Source of the DNA: Peptoniphilus obesi ph1
GTDB taxonomy: Bacteria; Bacillota; Clostridia; Tissierellales; Peptoniphilaceae
Length of the DNA: 64,000 nt
Assembly: GCF_000311865.1 (NCBI RefSeq)
Contig: NZ_HE978580.1
Location: 731,980 to 795,979, forward strand
Reading direction: 5' to 3'
This document shows positions 44,793 through 54,489 of the stretch, piece after piece. Under the pieces are notes generated by a model. It was not told where the DNA came from. It ran no database searches and saw nothing but the letters and a program-made list of their open reading frames with translations. Each line of letters opens with the position of its first letter. Positions within the stretch are counted from its first letter, which is position 1. Made by a program: the position numbers and the translations under genes.

Positions 44793-45515
44793 TTGCTAAG
44801 TGGAATTAGTAAGCTTTTGGGATCTTTTTTAAAATTTATTTATGATTTTATGGTACAAGCATTCCCAAATGAACCTGAAAGTATTTCCTTTTTTGCACTC
44901 TCAATAATTATTGCTACTGTAATCATTAGAGTTGCGGTTTTACCTGTAAATATTTCTATGATGAAAAATCAAAAGAAAATGGCTGAACTGCAACCTGAAA
45001 TCGAAAAGTTACAAAGAAAGTATAAAAATGATCCTCAAACCTTAGCTGTTAAGCAACAAAAGCTTTATAAGGAAGCAAATTATAATATTTTTGCTGGTTG
45101 CTTACCTATGATTATACAAATGGTTGTATTGATTGCTTTTTATAGGGTCTTTTTAGAACCTGCAAAGTATGCTTTTACTGACAAGGCATTTTTTGAAAGT
45201 ATAAATAAAAACTTTTTTTATTTAAAAAATCTTGAATTTAAAGATACTACAATGATTCTTCCAGCAATGGCTGGTATCACTACATTTATTACATCATATC
45301 TTAGCTCAAAGAATCCTGCTAACCAAGGAAACCAACAAGCAAATTCTATGATGAAATCTATGACAATAATGATGCCACTTCTTATATTCTGGATGAGTAG
45401 AAATTTTCAAGCAGGTCTTGCTTTATACTGGGTTGTAGGAAACATTGTTTCAATAATTCAACAATTGATTACTAATGCAATTATTGCTAAGGATGTATCG
45501 GAGGAAGTAAAATGA
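44793..45515 (+). CDS. yidC: YidC/Oxa1/SpoIIIJ membrane protein insertase
   Basis: 240 residues, about five helices, Gram-positive short form. FFALSIIIATVIIRVAVLPVNISMMKNQKKMAELQPEIEKLQRKYK is the conserved helix with the positively charged groove (Arg in IIRVAVLP), then GCLPMIIQMVVLIAFYRVF and ALYWVVGNIVSIIQQ. No lipobox is present. The frame is open from 44739, inside yidD, but AGGAGG (44781-44786) points to the TTG at 44793. Ends in an ATGA overlap with jag. Confidence 0.94.
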   Translation: MLSGISKLLGSFLKFIYDFMVQAFPNEPESISFFALSIIIATVIIRVAVLPVNISMMKNQKKMAELQPEIEKLQRKYKNDPQTLAVKQQKLYKEANYNIFAGCLPMIIQMVVLIAFYRVFLEPAKYAFTDKAFFESINKNFFYLKNLEFKDTTMILPAMAGITTFITSYLSSKNPANQGNQQANSMMKSMTIMMPLLIFWMSRNFQAGLALYWVVGNIVSIIQQLITNAIIAKDVSEEVK

Positions 45516-46351
45516 GTTATGTAATCAAAAGAGCAAAAACTGTAGATGAAGCTGTAAGAGAGGCTCTAAAAGAATTAAATTTAGAAAAAGACCAGGTAAA
45601 GATTGAGGTTATAGAAGAACCTTCAAAAGGTTTTTTAGGACTAATCGGTTCTAAAGAAGCAACTGTTAAAGTTTCTAAAAAAGAAGATACTTCAGAAATT
45701 TTAAGACAAATTCTAGATGATTCTTATACAGAGAAGAGCCAAGAAATTCCTGTAAGGGAAACAGAATTAGAAAATAAAGAAAATTATATAGATAATACTA
45801 GCGAAAGTGTAGAATTTTTCGAAGAAAAAATTGAAATTGAAGAAGAAATTATAGAAGAAAGTTCTAACAAAAATTCAGAAGAAATAGACCAAAGAATTGA
45901 TGAAATTATTCACGAATTTCTAGGAAAAATCCTTGATGAACTTGATATAGAATATGATTTGGTTATTGAAAAAGTTGAAAATCAAATCAACATAGAAATC
46001 AAGGGCGATGAAAAGAAACTTGGCATTGTTATAGGAAAAAGAGGAGTAACTCTTGATTCTATTCAATATATTTTGAGTTTACTTATAAATAAAGTTTCTG
46101 ATTCATATATAAGAGTTCTTCTTGATTCTTCTAATTATAGACAAAGAAGAAGAGAAACACTTAAAGAGTTAGCTGAAAAAATGGCTGCTAAAGTTCTTTC
46201 TACAAACAGATCTATAAGACTTGAGCCAATGAGTGCTCTTGATAGAAAAATAATACACGAAGCTTTACAAGACTATAAAGGAGTAATAACCCATTCTGAG
46301 GGTAGAGATCCTTATAGAAAAGTTGTAATCCAAAAGGAAAGAAAATATTAA
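45512..46351 (+). CDS. jag: RNA-binding protein KhpB (Jag/EloR)
   Basis: 279 residues: Jag-N domain (YVIKRAKTVDEAVREALKELNLEKDQVKIEVIEEPSKGFLGLIGSKEATVKV), a long acidic Glu-rich linker (about 60-130), a KH domain (IVIGKRGVTLDSIQYILSLLINKV) and an R3H domain (RSIRLEPMSALDRKIIHEALQDYKGVITHSEGRDPYRKVVI). Binds RNA, in partners with KhpA, and affects cell division/elongation in streptococci. Four-base overlap with yidC. Confidence 0.95.
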   Translation: MSYVIKRAKTVDEAVREALKELNLEKDQVKIEVIEEPSKGFLGLIGSKEATVKVSKKEDTSEILRQILDDSYTEKSQEIPVRETELENKENYIDNTSESVEFFEEKIEIEEEIIEESSNKNSEEIDQRIDEIIHEFLGKILDELDIEYDLVIEKVENQINIEIKGDEKKLGIVIGKRGVTLDSIQYILSLLINKVSDSYIRVLLDSSNYRQRRRETLKELAEKMAAKVLSTNRSIRLEPMSALDRKIIHEALQDYKGVITHSEGRDPYRKVVIQKERKY

Positions 46352-46360
46352 AATTTATCA

Positions 46361-46392
46361 AAAGGACTATCTAAAATAGATAGTCTTTTTTT
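46361..46392 (+). terminator. Terminator after jag
   Basis: Stem 46361-46373 with 46377-46389 (one bulge), followed by eight or more T. Ends the rpmH-jag operon. Confidence 0.9.
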
Positions 46393-46409
46393 TATTTGTG
46401 AATATATAT

Positions 46410-46415
46410 TATAAT
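46410..46415 (+). promoter_or_regulatory. Possible -10 box for xpaC-telA
   Basis: TATAAT 47 bases before the start; the -35 position is only T-rich. Tentative. Confidence 0.4.
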
Positions 46416-46461
46416 GATAATTAGCAGCTTATAGTAATTATAAAATTACAAGGAGGGAAAA

Positions 46462-47508
46462 ATGACTCCAAAAAAAGATGTAGAAGATCAGTTGGATCAA
46501 TTTTTAGAAAGTGAACAATTTTATAAAATAAAAAATATAGCTGGAAATCTTGTAAAATTATCCGTAGATAAGCTTGATAATTTTGTAGAAGGAATGAAAG
46601 AAAAAAGACAAAAAAAATTACCAGTTATAAAGAATGAAAATATAGTTACTAGTAATAAAAAAGATTTAGCATATTATAAATTTTTATCTACAATATTCAC
46701 TATATTTATTTGGTTAAATGTATTTATTGCTTTGTTAACTTTAGCAGGATTTTTAATATCCCAAGAGATAGAAGCTTTAAAAGTAGTATTATTCTTTTTC
46801 TTGCCTATTATTTTATTATTTTATTTTGGAAACACTTACAGCAAAAAAAAGTCAAAGCAACTAATAAGATATAAAAAATATTTAAATGCTTTTGGAAATG
46901 CATCTGTTGCGACTCTTGAAAACTTGGCGATATCGGCAAATACCGATAAAGATACAGCCTTAAAAGATTTACAACATTTCATAAATAATAACTATCTTAA
47001 GGAAGCAAGACTTGTGGAAAATAATCAAATTTTAATATTAGATAATAAAAGTTATGTAGACTATAAAAATTATCTTAAAATTTCTGATTTAAATGAAGCT
47101 AGTGATAAAGATTCAAATTACATTACAAAGCTTATTTATTACAAGCAAAATTTAAAAAGCCCAATGAAAGACTATGCAAGTGAGCTTTTAGAGATAATAT
47201 CTAAATTTAAATCAAATGTGGATAAAGATCTAAATAAGTCATCATATGAAAAATTTAGGTCTTATTATATACCAGAAACTATAAATTTATTTGACCAATA
47301 CAGTAAAATAGAAAATTCTAAGATAAAAACTAATGATGAAATCGAAGTAAAAAAAGAAATCGAAGCTTCATTAAAGGATATAATATCTGGTTTAAAAAAA
47401 TTACTTGAGGCTACTTTTGAGATGAATTATATAAATATTAAGTCTGATATATCTGTTTTAAAATCAATGCTTAAAAATGATGGATATATAGACGAAGATT
47501 TTAATTAG
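46462..47508 (+). CDS. XpaC-like membrane protein (5-bromo-4-chloroindolyl phosphate hydrolysis family)
   Basis: 348 residues. Two adjacent hydrophobic segments (about 70-98 and 103-123) are followed by LIRYKKYLNAFGNASVATLENLAISANTDKDTALKDLQHFINNNYLKEARLV, a winged-helix-like region typical of XpaC proteins, and a helical C-terminus. Despite the historical family name no phosphatase motif is visible. It is followed after 14 bases by telA, the usual Firmicute pair (B. subtilis xpaC-yaaN), suggesting joint function. Start behind ACAAGGAGGG. Confidence 0.8.
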   Translation: MTPKKDVEDQLDQFLESEQFYKIKNIAGNLVKLSVDKLDNFVEGMKEKRQKKLPVIKNENIVTSNKKDLAYYKFLSTIFTIFIWLNVFIALLTLAGFLISQEIEALKVVLFFFLPIILLFYFGNTYSKKKSKQLIRYKKYLNAFGNASVATLENLAISANTDKDTALKDLQHFINNNYLKEARLVENNQILILDNKSYVDYKNYLKISDLNEASDKDSNYITKLIYYKQNLKSPMKDYASELLEIISKFKSNVDKDLNKSSYEKFRSYYIPETINLFDQYSKIENSKIKTNDEIEVKKEIEASLKDIISGLKKLLEATFEMNYINIKSDISVLKSMLKNDGYIDEDFN

Positions 47509-47522
47509 GAGAGTATTATTAA

Positions 47523-48647
47523 ATGGATAAAGATATAAAATTAACTCTTGGAAATGAAAATAATGAAGAAGTAAAAAATCTTAATTTGCTAGAAAATTAT
47601 CAAATTGAAGAAAAAGAAGAGATTAATGAAGAAATTGAATTATCAGAAGAAGAAAGAAAACAAATAGAAGATTTTTCTAAAAAAATAAACTTAAATGATT
47701 CTTCAAATGTTCTTGAATATGGTTCGGCAGCTCAAAAAAAGATAGCAAACTTTTCTGAAAGCACTTTAAACAAGGTAAGAAGTAAAGATATTGGAGAAGC
47801 TGGTGAGCTTTTAAACAATGTTTTATTGAGTCTAAAAAATTTTGATGTATCTGAAAAAGATAAGGGTTTGTTTTCATTTTTTAAGAAAAGTTCCAACAAG
47901 ATAAACAGTCTTATGGCAAAATATAATAAGGTTGAAGACAGCATAGAAGAAGTAAAAGACCAGCTGATCAGCCACCAACTAAGGCTTATGAAAGATATAT
48001 CAACTCTTGATTATATGTATGATTTAAATAGAGATTATTATAAAGAATTAATAATGTATATAAAGGCTGGCGAGTTGAAATTAAAAGAAGCAAGAGAAGT
48101 TGAACTTGTAAAATTAAAAGCAGATTTTGAAAAAAGCAAAAATCCAGTCGATGCACAAAAAGTTAATGATTATACAAATATGATAAATAGGTTTGAGAAA
48201 AAACTTCATGATCTAGAAATCACAAGAACTATCGCCCTACAAATGGCACCACAAATTAGGATGGTCCAAGCTTCTAATACTTTGATGGTTCAAAAGATTC
48301 AATCGACAATAGTTCATACTATACCTCTTTGGAAATCACAAATGGTTTTAGCTCTTGGCTCAGAACATTCGCTTGAAGCAGCTAGGGTGCAAAAAGAGGT
48401 TAGCGATTATACAAATGAACTTTTAAAGAAAAATGCTGATACTATAAAGCAAGCTACGATTGAAACGGCCAAGGAATCTGAAAGAGCAATAGTTGATATA
48501 GAAACTATAAAATACACTAATCAAGCTTTAATAGATGCCCTTACAGAGGTCAGAAATATACAAATCGAAGGAAGTAAAAGAAGAGAAGAAGCAAGTAATG
48601 AGCTTTTAAAAATAGAAAAAAATTTAAAGAATTCATTAATGGGCTAA
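47523..48647 (+). CDS. TelA-family protein (toxic anion resistance family)
   Basis: 374 residues, almost wholly helical. Family regions include IEDFSKKINLNDSSNVLEYGSAAQKKIANFSESTLNKVRSKD and ALQMAPQIRMVQASNTLMVQKIQSTIVHTIPLWKSQMVLALG, which match TelA/YaaN. Linked in some bacteria to tellurite or antibiotic tolerance but generally of unknown mechanism. Probably cotranscribed with the XpaC-like gene, as AGGAG lies at the junction. Ended by a hairpin terminator. Confidence 0.9.
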   Translation: MDKDIKLTLGNENNEEVKNLNLLENYQIEEKEEINEEIELSEEERKQIEDFSKKINLNDSSNVLEYGSAAQKKIANFSESTLNKVRSKDIGEAGELLNNVLLSLKNFDVSEKDKGLFSFFKKSSNKINSLMAKYNKVEDSIEEVKDQLISHQLRLMKDISTLDYMYDLNRDYYKELIMYIKAGELKLKEAREVELVKLKADFEKSKNPVDAQKVNDYTNMINRFEKKLHDLEITRTIALQMAPQIRMVQASNTLMVQKIQSTIVHTIPLWKSQMVLALGSEHSLEAARVQKEVSDYTNELLKKNADTIKQATIETAKESERAIVDIETIKYTNQALIDALTEVRNIQIEGSKRREEASNELLKIEKNLKNSLMG

Positions 48648-48662
48648 TGGCTTAATATTAAT

Positions 48663-48697
48663 AAAGCATCTAAGTTTGAAATTAGGTGCTTTTTAGT
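48663..48697 (+). terminator. Terminator after telA
   Basis: Stem 48663-48673 with 48682-48692 (one mismatch), then T-run. Confidence 0.85.
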
Positions 48698-48759
48698 TTA
48701 TTTTCTTTTATTTATGCTTAAATTGGTATATCATAGTAGATTAGGAAAAAGGTGAAAAA

Positions 48760-50139
48760 ATGTATGATAATGAAACTATAGCAGCTATTTCAACTGCTAA
48801 TGGAGAAGCAGGTATAGGAATAGTCCGTATTAGTGGGGACGATTCTGTAAAAATTGCAGATAAAATTTTTAAATCTGTTTCTAAAAAAAGTTTATTTGAT
48901 ATAGAAAATAGAAAAATGGCTTATGGACACATTTATGATGGAGACAAATTAGTTGATGAAGTATTAATAGTAAAAATGCTTGCTCCACATACTTATACCA
49001 GAGAAGATGTTGTTGAAATATATTGCCACGGCGGAATTATTTCTGTAAGAAAAATCTTAAATCTTTTACTAGATAAGGGGGCTATTCTTGCAGAAAGAGG
49101 AGAATTTACAAAAAGAGCCTTTTTAAATGGAAGGTTAGACCTTACTCAGGCTGAGGCTGTAATAGATATAATAAAATCAAAATCAGACCTATCTTATGAT
49201 ATGAGTATAAAACAGTTAGAAGGTTCTTTAAAAGGAAAATTAGATGAGGTTAAAGAAAATTTAATCTCTATAAGTTCTCTAATAGTTGCAAACATTGATT
49301 TTCCTGAAGATGAAATAGAAGAAGCAACCTTTGATAAGCTCAGATCTTACACAGAAGATGCTTTAGAAATAGTAGAAAAATTGCTTGAAAATTCCAATAG
49401 AGGAATGCTACTTCGTGATGGAATAAATACTATAATTTTAGGAAAACCAAATGTTGGAAAATCAACACTTTTAAACAAACTTTTAAGGTTTGATAAAGCA
49501 ATAGTAACAGATGTTGCAGGAACAACAAGGGATATAATTAGTGATTATATAAATCTAGACGGCATCTTGCTTAAATTAACAGATACTGCAGGCATAAGAG
49601 ATACTAAAGATTTAGTTGAAAAGATAGGCGTAGACAGAGCAAAATCTGAAATTGATAGTGCAGATCTTATAATTGCAATTTTTGATGGATCTAGAAAAAT
49701 TGATCAAGATGATTATGAAATTATTGATCTTATAAAAAACAAAAAATCAATTATTATATTTAATAAAGATGACTTAGACCAGGCTGTGAGCGAGGAAGAA
49801 ATAGAAAAACTTATAGATGGAAAAGATTATTTAAGAACTTCCATGCAGGATGCTCAAGATATATCAAAAATAGAAAGTATTATTAAAGATATGTTTTTTG
49901 AGGGAGAAATATCAACTACAAGCGATGTATATGTTAACAATGTAAGACATATAAGAGCCTTGGAAACAACAAAAAAAGCTTTATTAGATGTTATAGAAGA
50001 TATAAACAATGAAATGTTTTTAGACTTAATGGAAGTTAATGTTAATAATGCCTTAATGTCTCTTGGAGAAATAACAGGAGAAACAAATACAGAAGACATT
50101 TTAGACAGAGTATTTAGTGAATTTTGTATAGGAAAGTAG
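48760..50139 (+). CDS. mnmE: tRNA modification GTPase MnmE
   Basis: 459 residues. With MnmG it adds the carboxymethylaminomethyl group to wobble uridine 34 of certain tRNAs. N-terminal folate-binding part ([46 protein letters not shown]), GTPase domain ([25 protein letters not shown]) and the catalytic C-terminal FCIGK. Starts behind AAAGGTG. First gene of mnmE-mnmG-rsmG. Confidence 0.98.
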   Translation: MYDNETIAAISTANGEAGIGIVRISGDDSVKIADKIFKSVSKKSLFDIENRKMAYGHIYDGDKLVDEVLIVKMLAPHTYTREDVVEIYCHGGIISVRKILNLLLDKGAILAERGEFTKRAFLNGRLDLTQAEAVIDIIKSKSDLSYDMSIKQLEGSLKGKLDEVKENLISISSLIVANIDFPEDEIEEATFDKLRSYTEDALEIVEKLLENSNRGMLLRDGINTIILGKPNVGKSTLLNKLLRFDKAIVTDVAGTTRDIISDYINLDGILLKLTDTAGIRDTKDLVEKIGVDRAKSEIDSADLIIAIFDGSRKIDQDDYEIIDLIKNKKSIIIFNKDDLDQAVSEEEIEKLIDGKDYLRTSMQDAQDISKIESIIKDMFFEGEISTTSDVYVNNVRHIRALETTKKALLDVIEDINNEMFLDLMEVNVNNALMSLGEITGETNTEDILDRVFSEFCIGK

Positions 50140-50147
50140 GAATTTTT

Positions 50148-52058
50148 TTGGAAGTAAAAAGATATATACAAGGAGACTATGATGTTGTAGTTGTAGGAGC
50201 GGGCCATGCTGGAAGTGAAGCTGCTCTTGCTAGTGCTAGAATGGGTTTAAAAACTGCCCTATTATGCATAAATTTAGATTCAATATCAGCAATGAGTTGT
50301 AATCCTAATATTGGTGGCACTGGAAAAGGCCATTTAGTTAGAGAAATTGATGCTCTTGGCGGAGAAATGGCAAAAGTTATAGACCAAACCTTTATTCAAT
50401 CTAGGATGTTAAATACATCAAAGGGTCCAGCTGTCCATTCACTTAGAGTGCAAGCAGATAAAAGAAAATATCATGAAGTAATGAAGAGAGTTTTGGAAAA
50501 TCAAGAAAATCTCTACTTGCATGAAGCAGAAGCTACAGACATGATTGTTGAAGATAATAAAATTAAAGCAGTTGTTACTCAAACAGGAGCTATCTACAAT
50601 ACAAAAGCCTTGGTATTAGCAACAGGAACTTATTTAAGAGGAAGAATTTATATTGGAGAATTAAATTATTCTTCTGGACCACAAGGATTTAGACCAGCAA
50701 ATACTCTTTCATCTTCTCTAGAAAATGAAGGTTTTAGTTTGATGAGATTAAAGACAGGAACGCCTGCTAGGGTTTTAAAGTCTTCTATAAATTATGAAGG
50801 AATGGAAGTTCAAAAGGGTGATCCTGAAGTTATACCATTTTCATTTGAAAATATAGATAAGGATTTAAATAAAGACCAAGAAGATTGCTATCTAACATAC
50901 ACGACACAAGAGTGTCATCAAATAATTAGGGATAATTTAAATAGGTCTGCCTTATATCTTGGAGACATAGAAGGAGTGGGACCAAGATACTGCCCTTCTA
51001 TAGAAGATAAGGTTGTTAGGTTTAGTGATAAAAATTCTCACCAAGTTTTCATTGAACCAGAAGGCTTAACTACTGATGAAATGTATATACAAGGAGTTAG
51101 CTCATCTCTTCCAGAAGAAATTCAAGCAAAATTCTACAAACATATAGAAGGTTTAGAAAATGCAAAAATTTTAAGGCCAGCCTATGCAATAGAATATGAT
51201 GCAATCGATGCAACATCTTTAAAAATAAATCTTGAACACATGACAATTAGCGGATTATTTTTTGCAGGACAAATAAATGGATCTTCCGGATATGAAGAAG
51301 CTGCCGCGCAAGGAATTGTTGCTGGAATAAATGCAGCTTTAAAAGTTCAAAATAAAGAAGCTTTAGTTTTAAAAAGATCAGAAGCCTACATTGGAGTATT
51401 AATAGATGATTTAGTAACAAAAGGAACAAAAGAACCTTACAGGATGATGACATCAAGAGCTGAATACAGGCTAACTTTAAGACAAGACAATGCTGATTTA
51501 AGGCTAACAGATATAGGAAGAAAAGTAGGTCTTGTTGATGACAAAAGATATGAAGCTTATTTATATAGAAAAGAAAATATAGAAAAAGAATTAAAAAGAT
51601 TAGAAAAGGTTAAAGTTAATCCTAGTGAAGAAAATAATAAATTAATTGAAGAATTAGGATCAACTAAAATAAATAAGACCCTATCTTTAAAGGAATTAAT
51701 TAGAAGGCCAGAACTCAATTATGAAAAAGTTAAACAATTCGATCCAGAAAGAAAAGAATTAAGAAAAGATATAATTGATACGGTTGAGATTGAAATAAAA
51801 TATGAAGGATATATTAAAAAACAACAAATACAGATAAATCAATTTAAAAAACTTGAAAATAAAAAATTAGATCCACACATGGATTATTCTCATATAGATG
51901 GACTAAGACTTGAAGCTAGAGAAAAGCTAGCAGAAATCAAACCTGAATCTTTAGGTCAAGCATCGAGAATCACAGGTGTTTCACCTGCTGATATAAATGT
52001 ACTTTTAATATACCTGGAACAACAAAGGAGAAAGAATGAGCCTGAAAGAACAAATTGA
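50148..52058 (+). CDS. mnmG: tRNA U34 carboxymethylaminomethyl synthase, FAD subunit MnmG
   Basis: 636 residues with this start. FAD site [23 protein letters not shown], then [23 protein letters not shown], and [21 protein letters not shown] are MnmG signatures. The frame stays open from a TTG at 50124 inside mnmE; the TTG at 50148 with AGGA six bases upstream gives the normal N-terminus ([16 protein letters not shown]). The end overlaps rsmG by 23 bases. Confidence 0.96.
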   Translation: MEVKRYIQGDYDVVVVGAGHAGSEAALASARMGLKTALLCINLDSISAMSCNPNIGGTGKGHLVREIDALGGEMAKVIDQTFIQSRMLNTSKGPAVHSLRVQADKRKYHEVMKRVLENQENLYLHEAEATDMIVEDNKIKAVVTQTGAIYNTKALVLATGTYLRGRIYIGELNYSSGPQGFRPANTLSSSLENEGFSLMRLKTGTPARVLKSSINYEGMEVQKGDPEVIPFSFENIDKDLNKDQEDCYLTYTTQECHQIIRDNLNRSALYLGDIEGVGPRYCPSIEDKVVRFSDKNSHQVFIEPEGLTTDEMYIQGVSSSLPEEIQAKFYKHIEGLENAKILRPAYAIEYDAIDATSLKINLEHMTISGLFFAGQINGSSGYEEAAAQGIVAGINAALKVQNKEALVLKRSEAYIGVLIDDLVTKGTKEPYRMMTSRAEYRLTLRQDNADLRLTDIGRKVGLVDDKRYEAYLYRKENIEKELKRLEKVKVNPSEENNKLIEELGSTKINKTLSLKELIRRPELNYEKVKQFDPERKELRKDIIDTVEIEIKYEGYIKKQQIQINQFKKLENKKLDPHMDYSHIDGLRLEAREKLAEIKPESLGQASRITGVSPADINVLLIYLEQQRRKNEPERTN

Positions 52059-52731
52059 GGAATTTGGACTAGACTCCTCATGTTACGAAAAGCTAGAAAG
52101 ATATAAAGAAATATTATTAGACTATAATGAAAAAGTAAATCTTACATCTATAACAGATAGTGATGAAGTAAATATAAAACATTTTTTAGATTCACTTTCA
52201 CTTTTTAAAACAAATTATTTAATTGGTAATAAAAAAATAATAGATATAGGAAGTGGAGCAGGATTTCCTGGCATGGTCATAAAAATATATAATCCAGATT
52301 TAAAATTAAGCCTAGTGGATTCTTTAAATAAGAGAATTAAATTTCTAGATAAAGTTAAAGAAGAATTAGACTTAGAAGGTATAGAAAATTTACATGCTAG
52401 GGCTGAAGAATTAGCAAGAAATAAAGATTACAGAGAAAACTTTGATATAGCAACATCAAGAGCAGTTGCTAATTTAGCAACCCTTTGTGAATATTGTCTG
52501 CCTTTTGTAAAAGTTGGTGGATATTTTATAGCCATGAAAGGACCAGGCTACAAAGAAGAATTAGAAGAAGCTAAATCTGCAATAGAAATTTTAGGATCAA
52601 GCTTAAAAGAAGTAATTGAAATTAAACTACCAGACGATATAGAGCATTATTTATTAATAATAAAAAAAGAAAGAACAATGAGCTCTAAATATCCAAGGAC
52701 TGGTGGAAAACCAAGAAGTAAACCTTTATAA
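52036..52731 (+). CDS. rsmG: 16S rRNA G527 N7-methyltransferase
   Basis: 231 residues. SAM-binding [16 protein letters not shown], upstream [14 protein letters not shown], and [29 protein letters not shown] are characteristic of RsmG/GidB. Starts behind AAGGAGAAAG within the mnmG end. C-terminal tail is basic ([11 protein letters not shown]). Followed immediately by a parS-like palindrome that also acts as terminator. Confidence 0.97.
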   Translation: MSLKEQIEEFGLDSSCYEKLERYKEILLDYNEKVNLTSITDSDEVNIKHFLDSLSLFKTNYLIGNKKIIDIGSGAGFPGMVIKIYNPDLKLSLVDSLNKRIKFLDKVKEELDLEGIENLHARAEELARNKDYRENFDIATSRAVANLATLCEYCLPFVKVGGYFIAMKGPGYKEELEEAKSAIEILGSSLKEVIEIKLPDDIEHYLLIIKKERTMSSKYPRTGGKPRSKPL

Positions 52732-52752
52732 ATAATGAATTTAGAGAATAAA

Positions 52753-52768
52753 TGCTCCACGTGGAGCA
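52753..52768. promoter_or_regulatory. parS: parS-like centromere site 1, also terminator stem
   Basis: TGCTCCACGTGGAGCA, a perfect 16-bp palindrome with the CACGTG core of ParB-binding parS (consensus TGTTTCACGTGAAACA). The third base of each half is C/G instead of T/A. On the plus strand it forms a hairpin with a following T-run (52774-52779), so it can also end rsmG transcription. Confidence 0.85.
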
Positions 52769-52818
52769 TTTATTTTTTTGCATTAATATATATTAATTAG
52801 TATAATATTAATGTCAAA

Positions 52819-52834
52819 TGCTCCACGTAGAGCA
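52819..52834. promoter_or_regulatory. parS: parS-like centromere site 2
   Basis: TGCTCCACGTAGAGCA, one mismatch from site 1, 38 bases before the parA start. Likely second ParB-binding site and possible autoregulatory operator. Confidence 0.8.
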
Positions 52835-52871
52835 TTCTTATTGTATGTTTTATTTTTGTTTGGAGGAAAGC

Positions 52872-53618
52872 ATGGGAAAAATCATTAGTGTATTTAATCA
52901 AAAGGGTGGAGTTGGGAAAACCACAACAGTTGTAAATCTATCAGCAGCGCTTTCTAAGAAAAAGCAAAAAATACTAGTAGTTGACTTAGATCCTCAAGCC
53001 AACACCACTTCAGCCATATTTGAGGATAAAGAAAAAAATATTTATGACCTTCTTATCAATGATGAAGTTTTATTTTATCCTACAAGAAATAAAAATATAG
53101 ATATAATACCATCTTCAAATGAACTTGCCGGTGCAGAAATAGAGTTGTCAACTCGTGATAATTGGCAGTACTTATTAAAGAATATTCTCGACCAAATAAA
53201 AGAAAATTATGATTATATAATAATTGATGCTCCACCATCTTTAGGAGTTCTATCTATGATAGCTTTAACCAGCTCAGATAGTATCATAATTCCAGTTCAA
53301 TCTGAGTACTATGCCCTAGAAGGCGTAGGACAATTAATGAATACTATCACTATGGTTAAAGACAATTTCAATCCAAATTTAAAAATAGAAGGAGTTTTAC
53401 TCTGCATGTATGATGCGAGAACAAAGCTATCTTCAAATGTGAAAAAAGAAGTTGTGGAATTCTTTGGAGATTTAGTTTATCAAACAGATATTCCTAGAAA
53501 TATCAGATTAGCAGAAGCACCAAGTTTTGGAATGGATATATTTGAATATGATAAATTTTCAAGAGGAGCAAGAGCTTATAGTAAGCTTGCAAAAGAGTTT
53601 TTAAGTAGGAATAGGTGA
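52872..53618 (+). CDS. parA: Chromosome-partitioning ATPase ParA/Soj
   Basis: 248-residue deviant Walker ATPase: KGGVGKTTTVVNLSAAL near the N-terminus, LVVDLDPQANTT, DYIIIDAPPSLG, and IPVQSEYYALEGVGQL. With ParB and parS it segregates new origins and modulates DnaA. The frame is open from 52818 through parS site 2, but GGAGGAAAG directly precedes the ATG at 52872, so parS lies outside the coding region. parB follows after four bases. Confidence 0.96.
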   Translation: MGKIISVFNQKGGVGKTTTVVNLSAALSKKKQKILVVDLDPQANTTSAIFEDKEKNIYDLLINDEVLFYPTRNKNIDIIPSSNELAGAEIELSTRDNWQYLLKNILDQIKENYDYIIIDAPPSLGVLSMIALTSSDSIIIPVQSEYYALEGVGQLMNTITMVKDNFNPNLKIEGVLLCMYDARTKLSSNVKKEVVEFFGDLVYQTDIPRNIRLAEAPSFGMDIFEYDKFSRGARAYSKLAKEFLSRNR

Positions 53619-53622
53619 ACTT

Positions 53623-54489
53623 ATGAAAAAGACGACAGGACTAGGTAGAGGAATAAATAACTTTATAAAAGATTCAAGTGCTGTTGAGAAATTATTAAAA
53701 CAAGAAGATAATAGCAATTTAGAAGATCTTAATATAGAAGATATTAATCCAAATGAAGAGCAAGCTAGAAAGCACTTTGATGAGCAAGCAATTAAAGAAC
53801 TTGCAGAGTCTATTAAAGAGCACGGACTTATACAACCTATAATTGTAAGAAAAGATGGAGATAAATATACAATTATAGCTGGAGAAAGAAGGTATCGTGC
53901 GGCCAAAAGCATAAATTTAAAAACAATACCAGCTATTATAAAAGATATAAGCGAAGAAAATGCTGATAAGATATCTTTAATAGAAAATATACAAAGACAA
54001 GATTTAAATTCAATCGAAGAGGCTCAAGGTTATAAGAGAGTTCTTGACTTATATGATATGACTCAGGAAGAACTATCTAAAACAATTGGAAAAAGTAGGC
54101 AATATATAGGAAATACTATAAGACTTTTAAAATTAGATGAAAGGGTTATAGAATATATGGAAAAAGGCCTGCTCACAACATCTCATGGTAAACTTCTTCT
54201 CTCTATAAAAAATAAAGATGAGCAATATAAGCAAGCAAAAAAAATTGTCGAATCCGGAAAAACAGTTAAACAAACAAGGGCCAGCTTTGATAATAAAAAG
54301 AAAGACAAAAAAGAAGGCAATATATTTATGGACAGGGCCATGAGGGATTTATCAGATGCTCTTGGAACAAAAGTAGTTTTTAACGATAGGGGCAAGAAAA
54401 AGAATATAGTAATAGAATATTATAATGATGATGATTTACAAAGAATATACGAAAAGATAATTGGTAGTGATATAGATGAAATATTATAA
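53623..54489 (+). CDS. parB: Chromosome-partitioning protein ParB/Spo0J
   Basis: 288 residues. N-terminal CTPase/ParB-N domain with GLIQPIIVRKDGDKYTIIAGERRYRAAK and ENIQRQDLNSIEEAQGYKRV; central helix-turn-helix EELSKTIGKSRQYIGNTIRLLKL; short C-terminal dimerisation part ending IYEKIIGSDIDEIL. The family binds parS and slides as a CTP-loaded clamp. Starts behind AATAGGTGAA, and its last 14 bases overlap the PhzF-like gene. Confidence 0.96.
   Translation: MKKTTGLGRGINNFIKDSSAVEKLLKQEDNSNLEDLNIEDINPNEEQARKHFDEQAIKELAESIKEHGLIQPIIVRKDGDKYTIIAGERRYRAAKSINLKTIPAIIKDISEENADKISLIENIQRQDLNSIEEAQGYKRVLDLYDMTQEELSKTIGKSRQYIGNTIRLLKLDERVIEYMEKGLLTTSHGKLLLSIKNKDEQYKQAKKIVESGKTVKQTRASFDNKKKDKKEGNIFMDRAMRDLSDALGTKVVFNDRGKKKNIVIEYYNDDDLQRIYEKIIGSDIDEIL

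Noticed and set aside
46462-48647. xpaC-telA as a tellurite-resistance island
   Set aside because: The pair is a conserved Firmicute chromosomal set and base composition matches the surroundings; no mobile markers.
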